Source: Streptomyces bluensis (lineage in GTDB: Bacteria > Actinomycetota > Actinomycetes > Streptomycetales > Streptomycetaceae). From it: a DNA stretch of 64,000 nucleotides. A program made the translations under genes and the position numbers. The stretch spans positions 124,001 to 188,000 of the forward strand of contig NZ_BMVM01000014.1 of assembly GCF_014650715.1 (NCBI RefSeq). Direction: 5' to 3'. This document shows positions 7,147 through 15,064 of the stretch, one piece after another. Numbering within the stretch: position 1 is the stretch's first letter; every line of letters begins with the position of its first letter. Below the pieces are notes generated by a model. The model saw only the letters and a list, made by a program, of their open reading frames with translations. It ran no database searches and was not told where the DNA came from.

Positions 7147-9270
7147 TCAGCCGATCTGCGCGTTCTTCGTGACGGTCACCTGGTCGATGTCGGACGTCCG
7201 CACCGTGACCGCGACCTCCCACTTGCCCGCCATCGGGATCTGCACCCCGACGGCCGTCCAGTGTCCGGTGGCGATGCGGTCGGGGACGACGGGCAGCGGA
7301 CCGATGTCCTTCGCCTTGAGCGTGAAGGCGACCTTCACCTCGGGGATGTCGAAGACCCTGCCGTTGGCCCGCTGTACGTAGACGTGCATCTCGTTGCCGC
7401 CCACGCGCGCGGGGTCGATGTCGACCCGTACGACCCCCTTGCCGTCCTGACTCCCCGTGTCGAACGGGATGTCCAGGGCCAGCGCCCCGGAGTCCCCGGC
7501 CACGTCCGACTGCTGTGCCGTGGACGTGGCCGCCTCGGCCTCCTCCACGGTGCGCCCGGGCTCGGCCACCGTCAGCGCGGTCGTCACGGCCAGCAGCACG
7601 ACGGCCACGCCCGCCTCGGCGAGCACGGACCGGCGTAGTCCTCTGCGGCCCGGATCGGCGTCCCGGATGCGCTTCTCGCGGGCGGTGGCCATGGCGGCCC
7701 GCTGCCGGGCGAGTTGGGCGGCGCGCTCGGGATCCTCGGAGTCCCGCCCGGAGTCCGACGAGTCCTCGGAGCCCCTGACCTCGTCCTCCGTGGCCGGAGC
7801 AGCATCCTCCAGGGCCGTACTCGCCCCCTTCGCGCCCCCACCGGAGACCACAGCCGTACGAGCCCCGTCCGCACGCTGCACTGCCCCGGACGCCGCCGAC
7901 GCCGACGAAGCCACGCTCTCCGCCGGGGAGTCCGCCAACCGGGCCGTCCACCGCCGGGAGATCCATGCGATGCCCACGAGCACCACGACGAGCCCGATCT
8001 TCACGAGCAGCAGTTGTCCGTACGAGGTCCCGGTCAGTGCCGACCAGGAGCCGACCTGGCGCCACGACTGATAGACGCCGGTGGCCGTCAGGACGAGCAC
8101 GCTGCCGAACGCGACACGTGAGAAGCGGTGTACGGCGACCGCCTCGATCGGGGCCTCGGCGGGCGCCCGGAACAGCGCGACGAGCAACGCCGCGAGCCCG
8201 CCCAGCCAGGTGGCGACCGCCAGCAGGTGCACCACGTCGACGGGCATCGCGATCCCCGTCTGGATGCCGGCCGAGGCATGCTCGGCCATGGCCCAGCTCG
8301 CGGCCAGACCCGCGGCCACCACACTCCCGCCGATCGCCAGCCCGAAGGTGAGGTCCTTCTTGTCGGCGTACGCTTCGGCTTCGCCGTCCGCATGGGCGTG
8401 ATCGTCGGTGTCAGCCTGACCGTCCGCATCGGTCTCGCTGCCCTGACCGTCGTCGGCCGCGCTCTCCTCGGCCTCGTCCCGCCGCGCGTACGCCCCGAAG
8501 AGCACCGCGATGAACAGCGCCGCCGCCGCGAGCAGCAGCAGCCGGGACACCAGGGCCGCGCCCGCCTTGGTCTGCAGCACGGTTCCGAGCAGGGACAGGT
8601 CGAAGACGTCACCGACCTCCCCGGACCCGGTGTACGAGCCGCGCAGCAGCAGCATCGCGAGGGTGGCCGCGGTCAGTGCGAGCCATCCGGACACCACCAG
8701 TCGTTGTACGGGCCGCACGCTCGCCCCTCGCTGCCAGCAGGCGAGCACGAAGGCGGCGCCGCCGACCAGGAGGATGAAACCGGCGTACGCGGCATAGCGT
8801 GCGAACCCGTAGAGTCCGCCGACGATCCCGCCGCCCGCCGTCTGCTCGGGTACCGCGGCGGTGGTCTTCGAGGGCGCGCCCACGGAGAACGTGAACGCGC
8901 CGGAGATGGGGTGACTGTCCGCCGAGACCGCCTGGTAGGTGACGGTGAACGTGCCCTCGGGCAGCCCCGAGTGCAGCTTCACCCCGTAGACGTTGCCGCC
9001 CAGGTCGGACGTCTTGCCCGTGTCGACCTGCTTGCCCTTGGGGTCGTACACCCGCACCGAGCCGTCGGACATCGCGATCTTCTCGGAGAAGGTGAGCGAC
9101 ACCTGGGCCGGCGCCTCCTTGACCACCGCGCCCTGCTGCGGGTCGCTCCCGGTCAGCGCGGCGTGCGCGGAAACCGGCACGGCGCCGGCGAGCAGGGCGC
9201 CGGTCACGGCGGCGAACAGCAGCAACAGCGCCCGGACACGGGGAGCGATGGCCTGCCTCAGGGGGCTCAA
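7147..9270 (-). CDS. CopC-CopD-YtkA-type copper transport fusion protein
   Basis: Predicted copper-binding and importing membrane protein of 707 residues. A signal peptide ends before SAHAAL, leaving a mature N-terminal His typical of CopC copper sites; a CopC beta-barrel covers about residues 32-125. A CopD-like multi-helix membrane domain follows (from FARYAAYAGFILLVGG to about residue 440), then a long acidic Ala/Ser linker, another helix, and a C-terminal YtkA-like beta domain (GHWTAVGVQIPMAGKWEV). The start is TTG at 9270 with GGGAGGGA nine bases upstream; no ATG or GTG gives a complete signal peptide. Its stop is 8 bp from dtpA and its start is 14 bp from the PCuAC gene, so it is in one operon. 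Confidence 0.85.
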   Translation of the reverse strand: MSPLRQAIAPRVRALLLLFAAVTGALLAGAVPVSAHAALTGSDPQQGAVVKEAPAQVSLTFSEKIAMSDGSVRVYDPKGKQVDTGKTSDLGGNVYGVKLHSGLPEGTFTVTYQAVSADSHPISGAFTFSVGAPSKTTAAVPEQTAGGGIVGGLYGFARYAAYAGFILLVGGAAFVLACWQRGASVRPVQRLVVSGWLALTAATLAMLLLRGSYTGSGEVGDVFDLSLLGTVLQTKAGAALVSRLLLLAAAALFIAVLFGAYARRDEAEESAADDGQGSETDADGQADTDDHAHADGEAEAYADKKDLTFGLAIGGSVVAAGLAASWAMAEHASAGIQTGIAMPVDVVHLLAVATWLGGLAALLVALFRAPAEAPIEAVAVHRFSRVAFGSVLVLTATGVYQSWRQVGSWSALTGTSYGQLLLVKIGLVVVLVGIAWISRRWTARLADSPAESVASSASAASGAVQRADGARTAVVSGGGAKGASTALEDAAPATEDEVRGSEDSSDSGRDSEDPERAAQLARQRAAMATAREKRIRDADPGRRGLRRSVLAEAGVAVVLLAVTTALTVAEPGRTVEEAEAATSTAQQSDVAGDSGALALDIPFDTGSQDGKGVVRVDIDPARVGGNEMHVYVQRANGRVFDIPEVKVAFTLKAKDIGPLPVVPDRIATGHWTAVGVQIPMAGKWEVAVTVRTSDIDQVTVTKNAQIG

Positions 9271-9284
9271 CGGTGGTCCCTCCC

Positions 9285-9833
9285 TCAGTGGTGCGACGAA
9301 GACGAAGACGAAGACGAAGAGACGAATGACGACGAGACGAATGACGACGACGCCGGCGACTTGTTCGACCTGGCCGAAGCCGGCTGATACGTGGCCGACT
9401 TCACCGGCATCTCGACCTCGACCGGGTCGGTCTTCGCGAAGTGCAGTTGTACGGACACCGTCTCGCCCTCCTTCGGTTTGCGCTTCAGCTTCTCGAACAT
9501 CAGGTGCATGCCGCCGCTCTCCAGGACGAGCCTGCCGTGGGCGGGGATGGCGCGGTCGTCGCTGCCGGCGCTCTCCATGGCCTGCCCGGACGTCTTGTGG
9601 ATGGTGACGTCCTGGGCGATGTCGCTGGTGACGGACCGGAGGGTGTCGGCGGCGTCGCTGTCGTTCTCGATGACCAGGTAACCGGCCGCCATGGCGGCGG
9701 TGACCGGTTGGGGCATGTAGGCGGACTGCACCTTCAGGCCACCCTCTCGGCTTCCGCCGGTGTCCTCTCCGCCGCAGCCGGCGAGCGTGAGTACGGCGGC
9801 CATGGCCACGGCCGCCCCGGTGAGGAGCCTCAC
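9285..9833 (-). CDS. PCu(A)C-family periplasmic-type copper chaperone lipoprotein
   Basis: Extracellular Cu(I) chaperone of the PCuAC family (ECuC in S. lividans), expected to deliver copper with Sco toward cytochrome oxidase and related cuproproteins. The 182-residue product has a lipobox LAGC with Cys20, then the conserved Met/His ligand pattern (VTIHKT and GGMHLMFEKL). Start GTG at 9833 overlaps the sco stop as GTGA. The C-terminus is an unusual Ser-rich tail ending SSSSSSHH, encoded by GACGAA-type repeats at about 9298-9350; it is not part of the family fold and may be expanded by repeat slippage. Confidence 0.88.
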   Translation of the reverse strand: MRLLTGAAVAMAAVLTLAGCGGEDTGGSREGGLKVQSAYMPQPVTAAMAAGYLVIENDSDAADTLRSVTSDIAQDVTIHKTSGQAMESAGSDDRAIPAHGRLVLESGGMHLMFEKLKRKPKEGETVSVQLHFAKTDPVEVEMPVKSATYQPASARSNKSPASSSFVSSSFVSSSSSSSSSHH

Positions 9834-10537
9834 GGGTTCTCACCCTTGAGGAGCTTCGGCAGGTCCTTGGCGTAGTCCTCGACGGTCGCATCCTCCCCGT
9901 ACAGCACGTAGCCGCCGTCGGTCTTCGGCGAGAACGCGATCACCTGGGTGCCGTGCATGGAGGTGACCTTGCCGTTCTTGTCCTTCGTCGGCGGATCGAT
10001 CGAGATGCCGAGGGTACGGGCGCCGGCCTGGATCGTGTCGAAGTCGCCGGTCAGGCCGACGACGTCGGGGTCGATGCCCTTGAGCCACTCGCCGAGGGCT
10101 TTCGGGGTGTCCCGCTCCGGGTCGGTGGTGACGAAGACGACGCGCAGGTCCGCCAGTTCCGACTTCGGCAGCTTCTTGGACACCTCCTTCTCGGCGACGG
10201 CGATGTTGCTCATCGTCAGCGGGCAGACGTCGGGGCAGTTGGTGTAGCCGAAGTAGACCAGTGTCGGCTTGCCGTCGGTCTCCTTGCGGAAGTCGTAGGA
10301 CTTGCCCTGCGTGTCCGTGAGGACGAGGTCCGGCTTCTCGAACGGTTTGTCGAGGACCGTCGCCGCCTTGTCCGTACCGGACTCCGCGGACACGTCGGCG
10401 ACCGGCGCGTTCGCGTCGTCACCGCTGCTGCCGCAGGCGGAGAGGGTGAGGGCGGCGAGGGCGAGCAGGGCGGCCGCCGCGTACGTCTTCTTCGTGGAGT
10501 TCATGCTGTTCGTGCTGTTCATGCTCTTCGTGCGCAT
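9830..10537 (-). CDS. sco: Sco1/SenC-family copper metallochaperone lipoprotein
   Basis: Membrane-anchored thioredoxin-fold protein that loads copper during Cu-A site assembly in cytochrome c oxidase. It has a lipobox (LSAC), the CXXXC copper motif (NCPDVCPLTM) and the distal conserved His (SMHGTQVIAF). Three in-frame ATGs (10537, 10522, 10504) lie within a short DNA repeat encoding MNSTNSMNST. 10537 was chosen as the longest with a possible GGGAC ribosome site, but 10522 is also plausible. A strong hairpin lies between it and ycnI, and the next gene (PCuAC) is translationally coupled. Confidence 0.9.
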   Translation of the reverse strand: MRTKSMNSTNSMNSTKKTYAAAALLALAALTLSACGSSGDDANAPVADVSAESGTDKAATVLDKPFEKPDLVLTDTQGKSYDFRKETDGKPTLVYFGYTNCPDVCPLTMSNIAVAEKEVSKKLPKSELADLRVVFVTTDPERDTPKALGEWLKGIDPDVVGLTGDFDTIQAGARTLGISIDPPTKDKNGKVTSMHGTQVIAFSPKTDGGYVLYGEDATVEDYAKDLPKLLKGENP

Positions 10538-10573
10538 AGAAAAATGTCCCAGATGTTTGATGCCCGGCCCGCA

Positions 10574-10611
10574 CCGGGGTCGTACGACGACGGACGGCTG
10601 TACGACCCCGG
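10574..10611 (-). terminator. 12-bp hairpin between ycnI and sco
   Basis: CCGGGGTCGTAC (10574-10585) and its perfect complement (10600-10611) flank a 14-nt loop. It sits just after the ycnI stop and upstream of sco, so it should terminate or attenuate transcription within this copper operon. Confidence 0.65.
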
Positions 10612-10634
10612 GGCGCGCGTCGGGGGCGGAGAGG

Positions 10635-11402
10635 TCAGGCGCTCGTACGCCGGCGACCGGCCAGCACGCCGTAGGCCACGCCCGCGGCGCCCACGACGAT
10701 GCCCACGACGCCGAGAACACGGGCGGTGGTGTCGGTGCTGTCGGCGGGTTCGGCGGCGGACGTCTTGGCGGAGGCGGCCTCGGCGTCGCCGGTGTCCGAT
10801 CCCGATGCCGAGGCCTGGTCGGCGCCGGAGTCGGCGCCGGCGCCGGACGCCCCGTGGTGGTCCTCGGTGGCGGCGGACAGAGCGAGCACCGGCGCCGGGC
10901 TCTCGGGCTCCTCCTGGCCCTTCTCCGGCACCTCGATCCAGCGCACGACTTCCTTGTCGGAGTACGTCTGGAGGGCCTTGAAGACGAGCTCGTCGCTGTC
11001 CTCGGGAAGCTGGCCGAGGGAGACCGGGAACTGCTGGAAGAAGCCGGACTCGATGCCCTTGCCGGTGGCCGTCCAGGTGACCTTGGAGACGGCCTCGTCG
11101 ATCTTCTCGCCGTGCAGGTCGACCGGCTTGTCGAGCTTGGACCGGGTGACCTCGACCTTCCAGCCGGCGACGGCCTCCGGCTGCACCGAGGCCAGCGGGT
11201 GGTCCGTCGGGAGGGTCACCTCCACCTTGGTGGTCGAGGCGTCGTCGCGCTCGTTCGGAACCTTGAAGTTGACCGTCGCGTAGCCGCCCTTGGGGGCGGT
11301 GCCCTCAGGCGAGACGCTGACGTGGGCGAACGCGGGGGAGGACAGGACGACGACGGCCGAGGCGGCGACGGCACCGGCGGCGGCGATACGGGAAGCCTTC
11401 AT
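10635..11402 (-). CDS. ycnI: YcnI-family (DUF1775) copper-binding surface protein
   Basis: Extracytoplasmic protein of 255 residues. After the signal peptide the mature chain begins AHVSVSPEG, the N-terminal His that binds copper in YcnI proteins, and the DUF1775 beta-sandwich follows to about residue 165 (VPNERDDASTTKVEV; VEVTRSKLDKPV). A Ser/Ala/Asp-rich linker leads to a C-terminal membrane anchor (VLGVVGIVVGAAGVAYGVLAG) and a basic tail. The start ATG at 11402 gives a clean signal peptide. It is the first clear gene of the copper group, whose members act outside the membrane. Confidence 0.9.
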   Translation of the reverse strand: MKASRIAAAGAVAASAVVVLSSPAFAHVSVSPEGTAPKGGYATVNFKVPNERDDASTTKVEVTLPTDHPLASVQPEAVAGWKVEVTRSKLDKPVDLHGEKIDEAVSKVTWTATGKGIESGFFQQFPVSLGQLPEDSDELVFKALQTYSDKEVVRWIEVPEKGQEEPESPAPVLALSAATEDHHGASGAGADSGADQASASGSDTGDAEAASAKTSAAEPADSTDTTARVLGVVGIVVGAAGVAYGVLAGRRRTSA

Positions 11403-11705
11403 GGCGGATGACACTCCACAGTGACGGATGGTCCGGAGAGAAAGAGGGGTGCGCGTGCGTGCCGGTGCCGACGGGACCGCGAAAAGCGGCTCCGAGCATC
11501 CCCGAAAATCGCTCTCCTGGGGAGACGGCCCGCGAAAAGCGCCCTCTTGGGGAGGTGCCTTCCGGAAAACCGCCTTCACAGGGAGAGCCGTCGAGAACGA
11601 GGCCCCCGGGGCATCGGACAACGGCCGAAGCCCTGGGGCGGCGAAAACGGCGGGCACGCGCGCGTGCCGACGACGGCGTCCCCTCCGGTGGAGTGGAGCG
11701 CCGCG
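11403..11705. other. 303-bp region upstream of ycnI
   Basis: No gene is supported. The part at 11478-11585 holds four degenerate copies of a unit like CGCGAAAAGCGCCCTC followed by GGGGAG, spaced 24, 29 and 31 bp. As it lies upstream of ycnI it may include the operon promoter or a binding site, but no regulator is recognisable. Confidence 0.5.
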
Positions 11706-12497
11706 TCAGGCGGCGAGCACGAGTACGGCGGCCGAGGAGGGCGGGCCGCGCCGGATCACCGTGTGCTGCAGCGCGGCCGTACGCGGTGCCGGTGGCTCCT
11801 CATGAGCGGAGCACGCGGCGTGGGGTGCCACGTCCGGCGCTGCCGGGAGCCCGGAGCGCAGGGCACCCACCAGCGCGAGGGCCGCGCGCAGGGACCGTAC
11901 GAGCGTCGCGTCCGCGGACAGCCGTACGATCCGCAGCAGCGCCAGGTCCCCGTGCCGCAGCACCCACGCGGTGGCGACGGCCGCGAGAACGTGGCCGAGC
12001 AGCATCGGCAGGGTCGGCAGGGCGGACGCCGAGGAGCCCGTTGTCATCGCCGCGTCCGCGCGACTGTGCGTGGCGTGCGCGTCCAGTCCCGCGTCGGTGA
12101 GGATGCGCTGGGCCTGGGCCGGGCTGATCGCGGCCGCGGTCGCCCCGCACACGAGGCGTGCGGCGCGCTCCACCAAGGCGGTGTCCATGGCGCCGGGGGC
12201 GCCGGCCGGCGTGGACGTGCTGTGCTGGCCGAGTCCGAACAACGTGTGCAGCACGGTCTGGCCCAGCGCCAGCAGCGTCGCGATGCCCGGCAGCGAGCGC
12301 TCGCGCCCGGCGAGCGGCACCGCGACCGCGAAGACGGCGGCGAACCCCGCGCCCAGCGTCCACAGCGGGACTGTGGCGCAGGAGGCGAGCGCATGACCGG
12401 CCGCGGCCAGCACGACGCAGACCGCGGCGAACACCGCGGCCCGCAGAACCCGGAGATCACCTCCGGCGCGCGCCGTGCGCGACTGGGGGGCAGTCAT
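11706..12497 (-). CDS. Hypothetical multi-pass membrane protein
   Basis: 263 residues, with ATG at 12497. Hydrophobic segments near LRAAVFAAVCVVLAAAGHA, TLGAGFAAVFAVAVPLA, IATLLALGQTVLHTLFG and MLLGHVLAAVATAWVL suggest four or five membrane helices. Several histidines (GHAL, TVLHTLFGLGQHS, HATHS, GHVLAA) are notable next to a copper operon and could bind metal, but that is inference. It runs in the same direction as ycnI, with a 303-bp gap. No named family is recognised. Confidence 0.7.
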   Translation of the reverse strand: MTAPQSRTARAGGDLRVLRAAVFAAVCVVLAAAGHALASCATVPLWTLGAGFAAVFAVAVPLAGRERSLPGIATLLALGQTVLHTLFGLGQHSTSTPAGAPGAMDTALVERAARLVCGATAAAISPAQAQRILTDAGLDAHATHSRADAAMTTGSSASALPTLPMLLGHVLAAVATAWVLRHGDLALLRIVRLSADATLVRSLRAALALVGALRSGLPAAPDVAPHAACSAHEEPPAPRTAALQHTVIRRGPPSSAAVLVLAA

Positions 12498-12861
12498 GGC
12501 GCGCCCATCATCGCACCGGCTTCGCGCGCCCCGTTCGGCAGGTCCACGACCTGACGTACGGCCGGAAGGCGGTGTCTGTTCACCGGAAGGGGGTGTGTTC
12601 GGTAGCTCCGGCGCACGACGAACGGGCGAAGGAGAGCCCGTGCTCCGGGGCGGGGCCGTTCGCATCCTCGGACGTCATACGGCTCCTTGGCCGCCTCCTG
12701 CGGACGGACGGCACATCCCGCCGCCGGACAACCCCGCATACACCCAGGTCCGCCGTCCGCGCATCCGCCGTTCGGGCGGCATCACACGATCCATGCGCTT
12801 ATACACCCGCGCTGAGGGCAATACGTAACGGTATGTCGAGCCGCGGCCAGGAGGCTGGAGC
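12498..12861. promoter_or_regulatory. Divergent intergenic region with a 21-bp-spaced direct repeat
   Basis: This 364-bp gap separates divergently transcribed genes, so promoters for both should lie here. A direct repeat CCGGAAGGCGGTGTCTGTT (12562-12580) / CCGGAAGGGGGTGTGTT (12583-12599) is spaced two helical turns apart and lies 65-105 bp upstream of the membrane protein gene. It is a candidate operator. The ribosome site for the plus-strand gene is GGAGGCTGGAGC. Confidence 0.4.
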
Positions 12862-13311
12862 ATGAGCATCTGGTGGTCACTGCATCTGCGGCGCGACGCC
12901 GCCAGCGTGCCGCTCGCCCGACGGCTTCTGCTCGGCACCATGGAGACCGCGGGCGTCGACCCGGACGTCTCGTACGACCTCTCCGTCGCCCTCAGCGAGG
13001 CCTGCGCCAACGCCGTCGAACACGGTGGGGCCACGCCCGGCTCACCCGAGGCGTATCGGGTGACCGCGTACCTGGACGGCGAGAAGTGCCGTATCGAGGT
13101 CGCCGACTCCGGGCCCGGCTTTCCCGCCACGAGAGAGCGTCCGCCGATCCGCCGTGCCCGCGCCGAGGCTGAGAACGGCCGTGGCCTCGGTCTCATCCAG
13201 GAGCTCGCGGACCACGTCCACATCGGCAACAAGCCGGGCCGGGGTGGCGCCGTGGTGAGCTTCGACAAGATCCTCAAGTGGCGCGAGGACTCTCCGCTGA
13301 TGGCGGTCTAG
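12862..13311 (+). CDS. HATPase_c anti-sigma-factor-type ATP-binding protein
   Basis: A 149-residue single-domain GHKL ATPase of the RsbW/SpoIIAB kind, abundant in Streptomyces. Motifs: N-box LSEACANAVEHG, G1 box VADSGPGFP, G2 box GRGLGLIQEL. Such proteins usually bind or phosphorylate anti-anti-sigma partners, but no sigma or antagonist gene is adjacent. Good ribosome site just upstream of ATG 12862. Confidence 0.88.
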   Translation: MSIWWSLHLRRDAASVPLARRLLLGTMETAGVDPDVSYDLSVALSEACANAVEHGGATPGSPEAYRVTAYLDGEKCRIEVADSGPGFPATRERPPIRRARAEAENGRGLGLIQELADHVHIGNKPGRGGAVVSFDKILKWREDSPLMAV

Positions 13312-13396
13312 CTTCCCTGCCGGCAGGACCACTGCGCCCTGCGCCGGTCGGGCGTGCCGACGCCCTGCCGGCCAGAAGAGCGCCCTGGGCACACCA

Positions 13397-13428
13397 ACGG
13401 CCGGGCACCCAGGAGGCCACCCGGCCGT
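13397..13428. terminator. Bidirectional hairpin between convergent genes
   Basis: ACGGCCGGG (13397-13405) pairs with CCCGGCCGT (13420-13428). It lies between the convergent ATPase gene and pepP. A 12-bp palindrome CCTGCCGGCAGG lies nearby, around 13316. Confidence 0.5.
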
Positions 13429-13492
13429 CAGTGTCGTATCAGCCTCCGGGCGGCATCCCAGGGCCGGTCCCGAGGCCTTGATCAGCCGTTGA

Positions 13493-14971
13493 TCAGCCCT
13501 TCAGGGCCGCCATCCACGACTCGACCTCGTCGGAGCGGCGCGGCAGTCCCGCCGACAGGTTCCGGTTGCCGTCCTCGGTCACCAGGATGTCGTCCTCGAT
13601 GCGGACGCCGATGCCGCGGTACTCGGCGGGCACGGTCAGGTCGTCGGCCTGGAAGTACAGGCCCGGCTCGACGGTGAGGACCATGCCGGGCTCCAGCGTG
13701 CCGTCCACGTACGACTCCACGCGCGCGGCCGCGCAGTCGTGGACGTCCATGCCGAGCATGTGACCGGTGCCGTGCAGGGTCCAGCGGCGTTGCAGGCCCA
13801 GCTCCAGGACGCGTTCGACCGGGCCCTCGGCCAGGCCCCACTCGACGAGCCTCTCGGCGAGCACGCGCTGCGCGGCGTCGTGGAAGTCGCGGTACTTGGC
13901 TCCCGGCTTCACGGCCGCGATACCGGCCTCCTGGGCGTCGTACACGGCGTCGTAGATCTTCTTCTGGATCTCGCTGTACGTGCCGTTCACGGGCAGCGTG
14001 CGCGTGACGTCCGCGGTGTAGTACGTGTGCGTCTCCACGCCCGCGTCCAGCAGGAGCAGGTCCCCGGAGCGGACGGGGCCGTCGTTGCGCACCCAGTGCA
14101 GCGTGCAGGCGTGCGGGCCGGCCGCGCAGATGGATCCGTAGCCGACGTCGTTGCCCTCCACGCGCGCGCGGAGGAAGAACGTTCCTTCGATGTAGCGCTC
14201 GGACGTGGCCTCCGCCTTGTCGAGGACCTTCACCACGTCCTCGAAGCCGCGCACGGTCGAGTCGACGGCCTTCTGCAGCTCGCCGATCTCGAAGTCGTCC
14301 TTGACCAGGCGGGCTTCCGAGAGGAAGACGCGCAGCTCCTCGTCGCGCTCGGCGGTCACCTTGTCGGTGAGGGCCGCCTCGATGCCCGCGTCGTAACCGC
14401 GCACGACCCGGACCGGGCCCGTGGCCTCTTTCAGCCTGGCCGCCAGCTCGCGCACGTCCGAGGCCGGGATGCCGTACAACTGCTCCGCCTCGGCGAGCGA
14501 GTGGCGGCGGCCGACCCACAGCTCGCCCTGCCCGGAGAGCCAGAACTCGCCGTCCTCGCGGTTGGAGCGCGGCAGGAGGTGGATGGTCGCCTCGTGGCCC
14601 TCGCCCCTCGGTTCGAGGACCAGGACGCCGTCCTCCGCCTGGTTGCCGGTGAGGTAGGCGTACTCGACGGAGGCGCGGAAGGGGTATTCCGTGTCGTTCG
14701 AGCGGGTCTTGAGGTTGCCCGCGGGGACGACGATGCGCTCGCCCGGGAAACGCGCGGAGAGCGCGGCGCGGCGGGCGGCGGTCTCGGCGGCCTGGGCGAT
14801 CGGCCGCAGGTCGCGCAGCTCGGTGTCGGCCCAGCCGGACTTCATGTTCTCGGCCAGCTCGTCGGACACGCCCAGGTACAGGCCGTTCTTGCGCTGCTTG
14901 ATCGGCTCTTCTTCGGCTTCGGTCGCCTCGGTCTCCGGGGTCTCCGGTTCGAGCTCGTCCGCCACGGTCAT
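13493..14971 (-). CDS. pepP: Xaa-Pro aminopeptidase (M24B, aminopeptidase P)
   Basis: Cytosolic dimetal peptidase removing N-terminal residues before proline; 492 residues. An N-terminal aminopeptidase P domain (about 45-190) precedes the pita-bread catalytic domain with the five metal ligands visible in order: Asp in LLLDAGVET, Asp in YTADVTRT, His in TGHMLGMDVHD, Glu in TVEPGLYF and Glu in RIEDDILVTE. The acidic N-terminal tail (PETEATEAEEE) is typical of Streptomyces homologues. The frame runs on upstream, but the ATG at 14971 starts the recognisable protein. Confidence 0.95.
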   Translation of the reverse strand: MTVADELEPETPETEATEAEEEPIKQRKNGLYLGVSDELAENMKSGWADTELRDLRPIAQAAETAARRAALSARFPGERIVVPAGNLKTRSNDTEYPFRASVEYAYLTGNQAEDGVLVLEPRGEGHEATIHLLPRSNREDGEFWLSGQGELWVGRRHSLAEAEQLYGIPASDVRELAARLKEATGPVRVVRGYDAGIEAALTDKVTAERDEELRVFLSEARLVKDDFEIGELQKAVDSTVRGFEDVVKVLDKAEATSERYIEGTFFLRARVEGNDVGYGSICAAGPHACTLHWVRNDGPVRSGDLLLLDAGVETHTYYTADVTRTLPVNGTYSEIQKKIYDAVYDAQEAGIAAVKPGAKYRDFHDAAQRVLAERLVEWGLAEGPVERVLELGLQRRWTLHGTGHMLGMDVHDCAAARVESYVDGTLEPGMVLTVEPGLYFQADDLTVPAEYRGIGVRIEDDILVTEDGNRNLSAGLPRRSDEVESWMAALKG

Positions 14972-15064
14972 CCTCCTCGATACGGCACTGGACCTCCTCC
15001 ATCGTACGGTCGTACCGAAGAGGGGCCAGGGTGCCGAACCCCGTGCGGGAGCCCGGTCGCCCGG

